Translations under genes and position numbers: made by a program | Assembly: GCA_963731745.1 (NCBI GenBank) | Contig: CAVSWT010000023.1 | Coordinates: 62,001 to 126,000 of the forward strand | Direction of reading: 5' to 3' | Length of the DNA stretch: 64,000 bases | Origin: CAVSWT01 sp963731745 | GTDB lineage: Bacteria; Bacteroidota; Ignavibacteria; Ignavibacteriales; Ignavibacteriaceae | Notes under the pieces: model-generated | The model's database searches: none | What the model saw: only the letters and a program-made list of their open reading frames with translations | Told to the model about the DNA's origin: nothing | In this document: one piece after another, positions 34,714 to 44,912 of the stretch | Numbering within the stretch: the stretch's first letter is position 1 | Layout: each line of letters begins with the position of its first letter

Positions 34714-37700
34714 TAAATCTTACGCTCACAAGCTTTGAAATGCCTTCATCCTGCATAGTGACACCATACAATGTGCTCGCCGCTTCCATTGTTCTTTTAT
34801 TATGAGTGACAACAATAAATTGAGTTTCATTACTGAAGTCATTAATAATTTTGGTAAAACGATCAATGTTTGCATCATCAAGCGGCGCATCAATTTCATC
34901 AAGAATACAAAATGGGCTTGGTTTAACCAAATAAATGGCAAACAGCAATGCAATTGCAGTTAAAGTTTTTTCGCCGCCGGAAAGCAATTCGATAGAAGTT
35001 GGACGTTTGCCTTTTGGTTTTGCTACGATTTCAATTTTTGCTTCAAGCGGATCAACATTTTCTTCCAAACGTAAATCTGCTTCATCACCGGGATTAAATA
35101 ATCCGCGAAAGATTTCTACAAAATGTCCGCGTATTTTTTCAAATGTTTCTGAAAATAATGTTTGTGCCGTATTATTAATTTCTTCAATAGTCTTTACAAC
35201 ATCTTTCTCTGATTCAAGCAAATCATTTCTTTGCTTAACTAAAAAATCAAAGCGCTGTTTTTCTTCTTCATATTCAGAATAAGCAAGAAGATTAATTGGG
35301 CCAAGATTCCTGACCTGCTGTTTCAATGCATGAACTTCTTCGGTTCTTTGCTTGAAATCAAATTCATTTAAATCGTCAAAAGATTTTAATTCAAGTGCAA
35401 GGCTGTAATTTTCTTTAATCGCTTCTAATAGATTATTAGTTTTTATTGCAAGCTCATTCAGCGACATTTCAGCATGATGTATTTCATCTGATACAACATC
35501 TCTGTCGGTTCTAAAATTTTTTTGATTTGTTTCAAGCTCATTTATTTTAGATCGAATCGCCTTGTACTCTTCATCAAGCTGATTCTCTTCTTTTAAAAGA
35601 AATTCTTTTTGTGTTTCTAATTCTGCTTGTTCGTTTTTGTTTTCATCGATTAATTTAATTAAAGATTCTGCTTCTTCTCCGGATGTTGAAATATCAACTT
35701 CTCTTTTTGAAATTGTTTTTTGAATGCTTTCAATTGAATCTTCCGCATGCTGAATTGAATTCTCAATATTTTTCTTTTCTCCAACGAAAGCCGTCAGATC
35801 AACATTTATTTTATTAAGATTAGTTACAACAGAATTATAATTTTCTTCAAAACTCTTGAATTCATTTTCCAGATTTAATTTTTCAGTGTCTGCTTTTTCT
35901 TTCTCAGTTTTTTCCGTCAACAAAATTTTTTCCAGCGTTCCTCTTTCAGTATCAATTTTATTTGATTGAGAAGCTAACTCCTGAATTTCATTTCTTGCTT
36001 TTTCAATTTCATCAACGGCTTTTTTCTTTTCAAATTCAAACTGAGCAATTTGCTTTTCCACGTTTGATAAGTCGTTTACTAAAAGCCTTCCCTTCTCAGA
36101 TAAAACTTTTAGATCGATCTTATTTATTTGTTCTTCAACAGATTCAATTTTTTCTTTTAAATTACTCAACTGCTGTTCACGCTGCGGATATTCATCCTTT
36201 AAATTTTCAAGCAGTTTTTTTCTTCCAAATAATGAATCATCCAGCTTCGGCGCAGAACCGCTTTCTATTATTCCATCTTTGCCCACATAGTCACCGGAAA
36301 GGGAGGAAAAATTAAATTCTTTATATCTTTCAGAAAGTGTTAAAGCTGTTTCGAGTGAATCAACAATTACAGTTCTGCTTAAAATCTTATTAAAAAATAA
36401 TTTCCATTTTTCATCGGTTTGAACAGCATCTTTTGCAAAAGAAATAAATCCCTTTTCTTCCGGAATTTTTTTTGATTTTCTATTTACTGAATAATCATAA
36501 ATTTTTTCCGCTAATTTTTTTCTGCTCGTTCCATTCAAATTAGGAATTAGGAAAGAAGCTCTTCCAAGTTCATTTGATTTTAGATAATCAATTCCGTTCT
36601 TTAAATCATTTAATGTTTCAACAAGAATATTATTTAAATTATTTTTTAAAGCAGCTTCCACAGCAAGCCTTTGATCATCGGATGAATTGCCGATATGAGC
36701 AAGTAAAGTTTTATCGCCGGCAGACCAATCATCATTTTCAAGCAAAGCTTTTGCGCCTTTTGAAACCCCTTCTAGATTGTCAATCAAACCTTGTATAAAG
36801 TTTATTTTATCCTTTATCCCGTTAATAATTCCGCGTTCTTCAAGTTCTTTGGTCCTAAGTAAATTTAATTCCTGTTCTAAATCTTCTTTTTCTTTTTGTT
36901 TTTTTACATAAAGTTTTTCAGCTTCTTCAATATTTTTTTCAGCTTCAATCTTTTCTTCCTGAAGCTGTTCAATAAACCCAACTGTTTTGGCAATGTTTCC
37001 GGTCAACGACTGGATTTTATCATTCAGCTTATTTATTGCAGAATTTTTTTCATTTAATGATTTTTCAAGATTTGAATAATCATTTTCATGATTAGTAATG
37101 TCTTTAAACTTACTGAGAATATTTTCCGATTGACGCTTTAAAACTCTCTTTTATCTTCCAGTTCAATTTTTAGATTATTAACTGAAATCTCAGAAGAACT
37201 TTTCTCTTCTTCTTTTAAGGATATTTTTTGCGAAATCTCCTGAATATTATTTCCGCCTTTAGTGATTAGCTGCTCAGCATCTTTTAATTGAATATTTAAT
37301 TCTTCAAGCTCCTGCTTAAAGCGGTCAATATTTTTTGTGAGTGAATTTTTTCTTTCTTCATTAACGGAAATATTTTTTTGAATATTATATATCTTTTCGG
37401 TTTGAAAGGTAACTTCAGCGCGTTTAGCTTTTAATAAATTTTCTTTTTCTGAAAGCTCTTCTTTTATTTTTTTAATTTCTTCATCAAGCTTTGCTAATTC
37501 CGACTCAATAGAAATTTTTCTTTTAAAGTTCTCTTCTTTTTTAAATTTTGCTTCATCTTTTAGAAAATTAAAATGAGCGTATTCACGTTCACTTAAATCC
37601 AATTCAAGCTCACGAAGAGTAGTAGAGAGCCTGTTGTATTTGTCAGCTTTCTTAGCTTGACGCTCAAGCGAGTTAACTTTCTTTTCAACTTCAGAAACAA

Positions 37701-38280
37701 TGTCATTAACTCTATTTAAATCCGTTTTTACTTCATCAAGTTTTCTTAGGGCAAGTCTCCTGCGCAGTTTATATTTATTAACTCCAGCAGCTTCTTCAAA
37801 CATGGTTCTTCGTTCTTCCGCTTTGCTGCTAAGAATTGTTTCAACCATTTTTAATTCAATAACAGAATATGCATTCGCGCCAATGCCCGTATCCATAAAT
37901 AGATTGGTAATATCTTTAAGACGGCATAAGTTTTTGTTTAGAAGATATTCGCTTTCACCAGATCTGAAAATTCTTCTAGTTATTGTAACTTCTGAATATT
38001 CAGTAGGAAGAATGCCTTTATTATTTTCAATAGTTAATGAAACTTCAGCCATTCCCATCGGCTTTTTGTTTGCGGTTCCATTGAAAATAACGTTTTCCAT
38101 TTTATCACTTCGCAGTGCACCGCTTTTCTGTTCGCCCAAGCACCATCGTATAGCATCAACAATATTAGTTTTGCCGCATCCATTCGGGCCTACAATTGAA
38201 GTTACGCCCTGGTTAAATGCGATATTTGTTTTTTGAGCAAATGATTTAAAGCCGAGTATTTCGAGTTTTGATAAATACAA
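34688..38280 (-). CDS. smc: Chromosome segregation protein SMC, frameshifted in the record
   Basis: Condensin ATPase that organises and separates chromosomes. The first 380 codons (38280-37138) carry the N-terminal ATPase half: KLEILGFKSFAQKTNIAF, VGPNGCGKTNIVDAIRWCLG (Walker A) and a long coiled coil. The frame then stops after LEDKREF. One base is missing at about 37141-37150, and in the next frame the coiled coil continues without a gap (KRQSENILSKF), through the hinge (LLENDDWSAGDKTLLAHIG, RASFLIPNLNG) and second coil. It ends in ELLSGGEKTLTAIALLFAIY and FCILDEIDAPLDDANIDRF (signature and Walker B). Repaired length is about 1197 residues, the family norm. Because SMC is usually needed for growth, a sequence error is more likely than gene loss. 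Confidence 0.94.
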
Positions 38281-38288
38281 TTCTTAAT

Positions 38289-40892
38289 CTATCCGAACAA
38301 ATTATATTGATTGAAAGTTAATTGAAGATATTCAAATACAGAGTTATTTAATTCGAAGTAAATGAAGATACCGGAAACGAGAACAAGGATGAAAAGAATG
38401 CTGTAAAGATAAACGCTTCCCGCGTTAACATCAAAGATTACGTAGATGCCTTTCATCAAGCGGTAAAAAATCCAGATGTTAAATAATATCAAAATTAGAA
38501 ATATATATAATGTTCCAACTTGAGCATTTAATATTCTATAAAGAATTATTCCCACTGGAATTAAAAGCACTAAAGGCAATAAAGACCAAGATACAGTAAA
38601 AAATGAACTTGATAAATAAACTTTATTTCTAACAAAAAATGAGGCAAATTGTATAATTAATATTAAAGCTAATAATGCAGCAGCGGTAAAAATTGAAAGC
38701 CAGATAATTGAATAGAATGGATTCCAGGATAAATAACTAACCGTTTTCATTAGAGTTTGACTTCCGAAAGAAAGCAGCACTCTTTCAAATACAATATGAT
38801 CTTTAAAGTAATAAAGTAAATTGCTTAAAAGCAGTCCGCTTACTAATGAAATGACAATTAAAAGTATTACTGAATGGTAACCGGAAATTATTCTTTGATC
38901 GCGAACATCGGCATAAAAATTATAAGGACGTAAAAGTGCGCGAGATGCATCTTCTCTAAATTTTCTCCCGGAGTTTACAAGTATACCTATTAAAATAGCC
39001 AGCACAATTCCAAAGACAATAAATATCATTGGAGAATCGTCTTTTTTACTGCCGATTGGAATTGTAACATTTTCTGAATTATGCAGCATTGACGAAATTA
39101 CTTTATAACTAAGTCTATCGGTTTCCCTGTCTTCACCAATAATTCCAACTTTATATAAATTTTCATTATTAAATCCGCCGATGATTGAAGTGAAATCGCC
39201 CCGGTAATCAAACATTGAATTTAAAAAATAGCCTGACAAATTATTCTTATTGGAAAAATCTATTACATCTTCAAAAAACTTTGCCTGCGCTTCAAATGAA
39301 TGTTCATTTACATATCCATCTGAATTGCCGGCGCTTGCAATATAAGTTGCACTGCTTATAAATATTTTTCCTTTGCCTAATTTTTGCTGGTCTTTATTTA
39401 TATTTTCGATTTCCGCAGAAGTTGGAAGTGAATTTAATAACTCAATTCCGTAAAGATCTAATCCCGGTATTTCTTTTAAATTTGCTCTTTGGAATGAAGC
39501 ATAGGTTAACCCATTAAAATATTCTTTTGTAGTATTTACCAATGATTGAATTAGAGAAATATGTGCATCAACATCGGGTAAATAAGAACTTCCTAATCCA
39601 ATACCGGCGACAACAGCGGAATAGTCTTTAAATCCTTTAATAAAATTTTTAAGATAATTTTTGCTTCTTGCAATAAAATTTTGATTTTGTGTTAATTGCT
39701 TTGGTATCGAATTTAGAGGTATTTCAATAAAAGCTAGCAAACCATAACGCTGACATAAATCAAGATAATATGGATGAGGTACAAAATCTGCAAACCTAAC
39801 AGCATTGAAACCTGTGCCCTTAATAATTTTTATATCTCTTTCCATTTGATTATAAGAAACGAGATTTCCATAGTCATAAAAAGAAGGAACGTACGTAACA
39901 CCATTCATCTTAAAAGGATTTCCATTAAAAGTAATTGAATCCTTTCCAACGTTTAGTAAATATAGCGGGACTTTTTTATTTGTAACGTCAAGCAATTCTT
40001 CATCTCGCCAAAGCTCAAATTTCACTATATAAGATTTTGGATCTTCGGGACTCCAAAAAGTTGGCGACGCTGTTTCAAGATTTAATGATGACTCTTTTTC
40101 CTGGTTTCTTTTTAACTGAAACTTTTCTTCAGGTGTGGAATGATACGCTAGACCATCAGGCCCAATCAGATTAATTTTTATGTTAAATGGTTTGTCTATG
40201 ATAAGTGAATCGGGGAGCTTTCTAAAATCCTTATTTTCTATTTTAGAATTAAACTTAAAATTTACACGATTTTTGCGTGAATCAAACTCATAACTAACAT
40301 TGTCATCAACGATAGAAATATTTGGAGTTAAATGGATATAAACATCTCTAAAAATTCCTCCGAAATTTCTTGGGAATAAAAATCTTTGTTTAACCGGAAT
40401 GGTATTTTCAGAATCTAATTCATAGAAGAGCTTAACTGAAAGTATATTGTTTGAATTTTCTTTTAAAATATCTGCGGGTAAATCAAGACTGAAAGGGAAC
40501 TCGCCGCCGGAATGACGATATATAATTACATTATTAACTGAAATATCTGCAGTATAATTGAGGCCGAGGAAGCATAATTTCATTTTGAAATTATCTATAT
40601 CGCTTTTTGATAAAGAAAAATTTTTCTCAAAAATTAATTCTCCAGTACCTTCAAATTCAGAAGGCAAGTTTACGATAACTTTTTTAACTTCTTTTTCCTC
40701 AGAAGAGAAAACATGCCATTCGCCATTTAAAGAAATAATTTTTCTTGTTTGTGTTATATCGAAGAAGAGACTGTCGCTGGACCTAATTTTATAATTAGGA
40801 AGCTCTTTAAAAACTATTTGTCCGTAATTTTTTGAAAAACTTGAAAGTATGATAAAAGCGATTGCAAAACATAAATAATTACGGAAACCCAT
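38289..40892 (-). CDS. GH2-like TIM-barrel protein fused to a membrane domain, predicted inactive glycosidase
   Basis: Large envelope protein of 867 residues. After a signal peptide, it has a GH2 sugar-binding jelly roll (LNGEWHVFSSEEKEVKKV), an immunoglobulin-like domain, and a GH2 TIM barrel starting NGVTYVPSFYDYGNLV with MERDIKIIKGTGFNAVRF and LDLCQRYGLLAFIEIPLNS. The family acid/base motif (WSLGNE) reads AGIGLGSSYLPD near residue 430, and the nucleophile motif (SEFG-like) reads ISSATYIAS near 512, so both catalytic glutamates appear lost. From about residue 625, six or more hydrophobic segments form a Yip1-like membrane domain. It lies 8 bases before smc. Probably a membrane-anchored carbohydrate-binding protein; inference. 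Confidence 0.78.
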   Translation of the reverse strand: MGFRNYLCFAIAFIILSSFSKNYGQIVFKELPNYKIRSSDSLFFDITQTRKIISLNGEWHVFSSEEKEVKKVIVNLPSEFEGTGELIFEKNFSLSKSDIDNFKMKLCFLGLNYTADISVNNVIIYRHSGGEFPFSLDLPADILKENSNNILSVKLFYELDSENTIPVKQRFLFPRNFGGIFRDVYIHLTPNISIVDDNVSYEFDSRKNRVNFKFNSKIENKDFRKLPDSLIIDKPFNIKINLIGPDGLAYHSTPEEKFQLKRNQEKESSLNLETASPTFWSPEDPKSYIVKFELWRDEELLDVTNKKVPLYLLNVGKDSITFNGNPFKMNGVTYVPSFYDYGNLVSYNQMERDIKIIKGTGFNAVRFADFVPHPYYLDLCQRYGLLAFIEIPLNSIPKQLTQNQNFIARSKNYLKNFIKGFKDYSAVVAGIGLGSSYLPDVDAHISLIQSLVNTTKEYFNGLTYASFQRANLKEIPGLDLYGIELLNSLPTSAEIENINKDQQKLGKGKIFISSATYIASAGNSDGYVNEHSFEAQAKFFEDVIDFSNKNNLSGYFLNSMFDYRGDFTSIIGGFNNENLYKVGIIGEDRETDRLSYKVISSMLHNSENVTIPIGSKKDDSPMIFIVFGIVLAILIGILVNSGRKFREDASRALLRPYNFYADVRDQRIISGYHSVILLIVISLVSGLLLSNLLYYFKDHIVFERVLLSFGSQTLMKTVSYLSWNPFYSIIWLSIFTAAALLALILIIQFASFFVRNKVYLSSSFFTVSWSLLPLVLLIPVGIILYRILNAQVGTLYIFLILILFNIWIFYRLMKGIYVIFDVNAGSVYLYSILFILVLVSGIFIYFELNNSVFEYLQLTFNQYNLFG

Positions 40893-40981
40893 CCGGTATC
40901 AGCGTTCCTAAATTGTTGAAAATAAACCCACAAATATAGTAAAGAATGGAGGGGAAATCAATCTGCTTAAGGGAAGTTAAA

Positions 40982-41009
40982 AGTGGATCCGGGTTAATCC
41001 AAATCCACT
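40982..41009 (-). terminator. Possible terminator downstream of tpiA
   Basis: AGTGGAT and ATCCACT form a 7-bp stem around a 14-base loop; on the minus strand it is followed by TTTTAACTT. It sits between the tpiA stop and the next gene start, so it would end the tpiA transcript. The stem is modest. Confidence 0.45.
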
Positions 41010-41032
41010 GTAATTAATTATTATTTAAGGCT

Positions 41033-41788
41033 TTACGCAGATTTAATGATTCCCATAAAAGAATCTGATTTTAAACATGCACCGCCAACCAATGCGCCGT
41101 CAATATCTTTCTGATGCAGCAGTTCTTTTGCATTATCGGGTTTTACACTGCCACCGTATTGAATTATTAAATTTTCGGCAGAATCGTCTCCGTATTCAAC
41201 TTCAATTAAGTCACGAATAAATTCGTGAACTTCTTCTGCCTGTTCCGGGGTTGCGGTTTTGCCTGTCCCGATTGCCCAAACCGGTTCGTATGCAATAATT
41301 ATCTTCGCTAACTCATCCTTTGATATTTGCTCAAGTCCTTTAATAATTTGTCGTTTGATAACATCTTTAGTTATATCTTTTTCTCTCTCTTCAAGTGTTT
41401 CACCAACACAGAAGATTGGCTTCAGACCTTTTTCCAAAGCTTTTTTTATTTTTTTATTAATAAGTTCATCGGATTCTTTATAAATCGCTCTTCTTTCACT
41501 ATGGCCGAGAATTACGTATTCACAGCCAACGCTTTTAAGCATTTGTGCCGAAATTTCTCCGGTGAAAGCTCCGCTGTCATTCTCATTCATATTTTGAGCG
41601 CCAAGCTTAATAGCAGTTCCTTTTACCAATGAGTTTGCTTCACTCAAAGATGTAAACGGAGGACAAATGATTATGTCGCAATTTATTTTTTCACTAGATA
41701 AAGCTGAAGTTAATTTAGAAATTAAATTTTGAGTTTCGGTAAGATCATTATTCATCTTCCAGTTTCCGGCAATTACTTTTCTGCGCAT
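41033..41788 (-). CDS. tpiA: Triosephosphate isomerase
   Basis: Interconverts dihydroxyacetone phosphate and glyceraldehyde-3-phosphate. The N-terminal RRKVIAGNWKMN carries the catalytic lysine (NWKMN), YVILGHSERRAIYKESDELI the electrophilic histidine, and IIAYEPVWAIGTGKTATPEQ the catalytic glutamate and flexible loop. YGGSVKPDNAKELL and GALVGGACLKSDSFMGII close the barrel. At 251 residues it is complete. It is a single-gene unit with a 140-base gap on one side and the transposase gene on the other. Confidence 0.98.
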   Translation of the reverse strand: MRRKVIAGNWKMNNDLTETQNLISKLTSALSSEKINCDIIICPPFTSLSEANSLVKGTAIKLGAQNMNENDSGAFTGEISAQMLKSVGCEYVILGHSERRAIYKESDELINKKIKKALEKGLKPIFCVGETLEEREKDITKDVIKRQIIKGLEQISKDELAKIIIAYEPVWAIGTGKTATPEQAEEVHEFIRDLIEVEYGDDSAENLIIQYGGSVKPDNAKELLHQKDIDGALVGGACLKSDSFMGIIKSA

Positions 41789-41885
41789 GTATTTCCCTCT
41801 ATTTAAGAATTAATAAAAAATGTCAAAGTTGAGCTTAAAAATAACAAAGGATGCTTATTACATCAAATATAATTTTGATAGAAAA

Positions 41886-42416
41886 CTATTTTGAATAGTA
41901 TTTATCCATTTCCCATTTAAACGGATTAAGTGCAATATATCTTCTCGTATTAAATAAATCATTTTCGTTTCTAATAATATGTTCAAAATAATTTCTTTGC
42001 CATTTAAATTTTGTGTAAATGGTTTCATTACTCCATTTCTTTACCATCGCCTTATAAGTTCTTATGACAATACCAAGTGCCCCTTTTTGCGAAGAGATTT
42101 TTGAAAAATAATTATCTTTCCTTTTTGTAGGGATGTTCAATTGAACATTCCTACTGTTAATAATAATTATTCCATGTATATGATTTGGCATTATGATAAA
42201 CGAATCTAATTCAATATAATCAAAATGTTCCGGAATTTGCTCCCAAAATTCTTTTGCTTTATTACCGATATCTGATAAAATAATTTTTGAATTTACAATT
42301 TTTCCAAAATAATTTATTCGTTCATTGGTGCAAATTGTAACGTAATACCAGTTGGGATTTGAATAATCAAATTCCTTCAATCTGATTGAGCGGCGATTAT
42401 TACTTTGGGGTTTCAT
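41886..42416 (-). mobile_element. REP-associated tyrosine transposase (RayT, Y1/HUH family)
   Basis: Single-strand DNA nuclease of 176 residues, related to IS200/IS605 TnpA. The HUH motif is IIMPNHIHGIIII with H79 and H81, and the catalytic tyrosine is most likely Y143 in QRNYFEHIIRNENDL, both typical of TnpA_REP proteins. WYYVTICTNERINYFGKI is the N-terminal family start. Such proteins are domesticated relatives of transposases and act on palindromic REP sequences. Two copies of one such palindrome occur here: one inside this gene at 42127-42154 and one 29 bases upstream at 42445-42472. No terminal IS structure is evident. Confidence 0.85.
42127..42154. repeat. REP-like palindrome embedded in the transposase gene
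   Basis: A 28-base near-perfect palindrome: GTAGGGATGTTCAA followed by its near-complement TTGAACATTCCTAC. The only imperfect position is a G/T pair. It differs from the intergenic copy at 42445 mainly in the GGATG versus GGGCG part. In the transposase it is read as R-N-V-Q-L-N-I-P-T (residues 89-97), just after the HUH motif. Confidence 0.8.
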
Positions 42417-42444
42417 ACTTTAAAAATAAAAATAAATAATATAA

Positions 42445-42472
42445 GTAGGGGCGTTCAATTGAACGCCCCTAC
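42445..42472. repeat. Perfect REP-like palindrome upstream of the transposase
   Basis: A perfect 28-base palindrome, GTAGGGGCGTTCAA plus its exact complement TTGAACGCCCCTAC. It lies between the transposase start (42416) and the MFS gene (42552). It is the probable cognate DNA of the adjacent RayT, and in RNA would fold as a strong stem between the divergent genes. Confidence 0.85.
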
Positions 42473-42551
42473 ACATAGATTGTATTATTAAATAATTCAC
42501 ATTTAATTTTTTTATCCTATTTTTGATCTCAAACTTTTCAATTCAACGAAT

Positions 42552-43709
42552 ATGAAACTCAAACAAATTCCAAAGCAGGTAATATTCCTTGGACTAATAA
42601 GTCTATTTACGGATATGGCAAGCGAAATGTTGTATCCAATTACACCAATATTTTTAACAGCTGTTCTTGGCGCTTCAATGGCAACAGTTGGCATAATTGA
42701 AGGTCTTGCGGAATTTACTGCAGGGATATTAAAAGGATACTTCGGCAGAGTGTCGGATAAAGTTGGAAAGAGATCAATCTTTGTAACTTTGGGCTATGGC
42801 ATATCTGCTTTATCAAAACCGCTGCCTGGCATTTTCCCATTCATATCAACAGTGGTTTTTTCAAGAGTTACAGATAGAATTGGAAAAGGAATTAGGACAG
42901 CTCCCCGCGATGCTTTATTAGCCTCATATTCAAGCGAAAAAAACACAGGATCAATTTTCGGATTTCATAGAGGAATGGACACACTCGGTGCTGCAATTGG
43001 GCCATTTGCAGCTTTAGTTCTGCTGCATTTTTATCCTAATGATTATACGTTAATTTTTTTAGTGGCATTCCTTCCTTCCATAGCAGCAGTTTCAGTTACC
43101 TTCTTAATAAAAGACAAGCCTGTAAAACAAAAGCAAAAAGTAAAAAATAATTATAAAGAGTTTTGGACTACTGCACCTGCTGAATATAAATCGTTAATAA
43201 TTTTAGTAACTATATTTTCACTTGTGAACAGCAGTGATGTGTTTTTAATTTTAAAATCACAAAATATTTCTAATTCAAATTTTTTGGCTATACTCGGCTA
43301 TATATTATATAACCTGGTTTATGCTTTCACTTCTTACCCAATGGGTAAACTTTCCGATAACTTAGGCAAAAGAAATATTTTTATCTCCGGGTTGTTCGTT
43401 TTTTCTTTGGTGTACATTGGGTTTGCTTTGACATCAAATTTTTATTTTATCTGGATCTTATTTGCGCTGTATGGAATTTATGCCGCAGCCACTGAAGGAG
43501 TTACAAAAGCCTGGGTTTCCGATTTAATTCCGGATGAAGTTAGGGGAACCGGAATTGGCATATTAACAATGTTTTCAAGCATTGCAATGATGCTCGGTTC
43601 TTTTATTGCGGGATTTTTGTGGGATCAGTTTGGAGCGCAGGTTCCTTTTCTTATTTCTTCAGTAGTCAGTTTTTTGATTGCAGTAATTTTATTGTTTAGG
43701 AAAAAATAG
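42552..43709 (+). CDS. MFS transporter
   Basis: Integral inner-membrane carrier of 385 residues with about 12 helices. The loop 2-3 signature GYFGRVSDKVGKRSIFVTLG matches the G-x-x-x-D-R/K-x-G-R/K-R MFS motif, and the second half repeats it as YPMGKLSDNLGKRNIFISGL. RIGKGIRTAPRDALLASYSS and LIPDEVRGTGIGILTMFSS are typical of the TetA/multidrug-related branch. The transported compound cannot be inferred. It is divergent from the transposase with a 135-base gap. Confidence 0.87.
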   Translation: MKLKQIPKQVIFLGLISLFTDMASEMLYPITPIFLTAVLGASMATVGIIEGLAEFTAGILKGYFGRVSDKVGKRSIFVTLGYGISALSKPLPGIFPFISTVVFSRVTDRIGKGIRTAPRDALLASYSSEKNTGSIFGFHRGMDTLGAAIGPFAALVLLHFYPNDYTLIFLVAFLPSIAAVSVTFLIKDKPVKQKQKVKNNYKEFWTTAPAEYKSLIILVTIFSLVNSSDVFLILKSQNISNSNFLAILGYILYNLVYAFTSYPMGKLSDNLGKRNIFISGLFVFSLVYIGFALTSNFYFIWILFALYGIYAAATEGVTKAWVSDLIPDEVRGTGIGILTMFSSIAMMLGSFIAGFLWDQFGAQVPFLISSVVSFLIAVILLFRKK

Positions 43710-43784
43710 TTGCTTGTTCTAATTGTCTTAAAATTAATGAAAGTGATTTTAGTTAATCAGGATTAATAACTTATATGAGAATAT

Positions 43785-43860
43785 GTCATTTCGACTGAAG
43801 GGATAAATGTATTTCGTAAAAAATGTTAAAGATTTCTCACTCGAGGTTTCGATCGAAATA
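43785..43860. repeat. Decayed copy of a dispersed repeat
   Basis: The stretch GTCATTTCGACTGAAG ... GATTTCTCACTCGAGG ... TTTCGATCGAAAT lies in the gap between the convergent MFS and AMP nucleosidase genes. Its ends are imperfect inverted repeats (ATTTCGAC / GATCGAAAT), and the wording resembles intergenic repeats common in Bacteroidota-group genomes. Only one copy is visible in this window, so the repeat status rests on recognition, not on a second copy. Confidence 0.45.
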
Positions 43861-43886
43861 ATCATCTTTATGAATTTCTAAAAAGT

Positions 43887-44663
43887 TTAGTACCTAAAAT
43901 GTTTTATCTGCTCACCTTTTTTCCCGATGTCTGTCATTGCTTCAATTCCTATTTCAAGATGAATTTGTGAATATTTTTCGGTCACAACTAAATCCGATTC
44001 TTCAGTTTTAATTCCTTCCGGCACCATCGGCACATCGGAAACAAGCAGCAAAGCACCGCGCGGAATTTCGTTTACAAGTCCTACAATAAAAAGCGTGGCG
44101 GTTTCCATATCAATTCCAATCGCTGAAAGTTTCCGGAGATATTTTTTAAATGCATTATCCCACTCCCAAACTCTCCTATTAGTTGTATAAACAACACCGG
44201 TTCTGTATTCTAATTTTCTTGCAACAATTTTCTCGGAGACAAATTTATGAAGTTTAAATGAAGGCATTGCCGGAACTTCCGCAGGCATATAATCATGACT
44301 GGTTCCTTCGCCTCTGATTGCAGCGGTTGGCAAAATAAAATAACCTAGCTCGGTAGATTTTTTTAATCCCCCGCATTTACCTAAAAACAAAACACCTTTA
44401 GGCTTAATTGCAATAAGCAGATCCATAATTGTTGCAGCATTTGCTGAACCCATTCCAAAATTAATTATAGTTAAGCCGTTTGAATTGGTTGCTGTCTGCA
44501 TCGGCCTGCCTATACCATTTATGTTGCACTTAAATTTTTCGGCAAAGTTTGTAACATAATTGTGGAAATTTGTTAATAATAAATATTCTCCAAATTCATC
44601 TAAATGAGTTGCTGTATATCTGGGCAGCCAGTTTTTTGCAATATCAAGTTTAGTTTTCAGCAT
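43887..44663 (-). CDS. amn: AMP nucleosidase (short Bacteroidota form)
   Basis: Splits AMP to adenine and ribose-5-phosphate in purine salvage. The protein (258 residues) lacks the long N-terminal regulatory domain of the E. coli enzyme and consists of the nucleoside-phosphorylase-like catalytic domain. It has IINFGMGSANAATIMDLLIA, VLFLGKCGGLKKSTELGYFI, PTAAIRGEGTSHDYMPAEVP and AIGIDMETATLFIVGLVNE, with ALLLVSDVPMVPEGIKTEES at the C-terminal side. The gene faces PAP2 across a 249-base AT-rich gap that holds no obvious gene. Confidence 0.9.
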   Translation of the reverse strand: MLKTKLDIAKNWLPRYTATHLDEFGEYLLLTNFHNYVTNFAEKFKCNINGIGRPMQTATNSNGLTIINFGMGSANAATIMDLLIAIKPKGVLFLGKCGGLKKSTELGYFILPTAAIRGEGTSHDYMPAEVPAMPSFKLHKFVSEKIVARKLEYRTGVVYTTNRRVWEWDNAFKKYLRKLSAIGIDMETATLFIVGLVNEIPRGALLLVSDVPMVPEGIKTEESDLVVTEKYSQIHLEIGIEAMTDIGKKGEQIKHFRY

Positions 44664-44912
44664 ATTATTTTGTTGAATTTATTTGAAATCAATTTGAAAA
44701 AAATAATTAAATATGAGGTTATTAAAAAATTATTTAAGTAATATCCTTGAAGTTACTTCTGAGTTTTTAAATAATTTACTCATTCTTAAGACACGAAAAG
44801 ACAATAATTATTATTATGAAGAAGAAAATCTTTTGAGTTATAATTATAAAAATTAAGTTATAAATTATAAGTAAGAATAATATTCATTTTAACCTAAATT
44901 AAAATTTCATTT

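Noticed and set aside
37138..37160. Programmed frameshifting in smc
   Set aside because: No slippery heptamer with a downstream stem is apparent, and SMC is not known to use frameshifting. A one-base error is simpler.
42445..42472. Terminator for the MFS or transposase gene
   Set aside because: The palindrome lies upstream of both divergent genes and has almost no loop and no T-run, so a transposase recognition site fits better.
44664..44912. Hidden small gene or RNA in the gap before PAP2
   Set aside because: The 249 bases are very AT-rich, with frequent stops in all frames and only weak stems such as AAGTAA/TTACTT.
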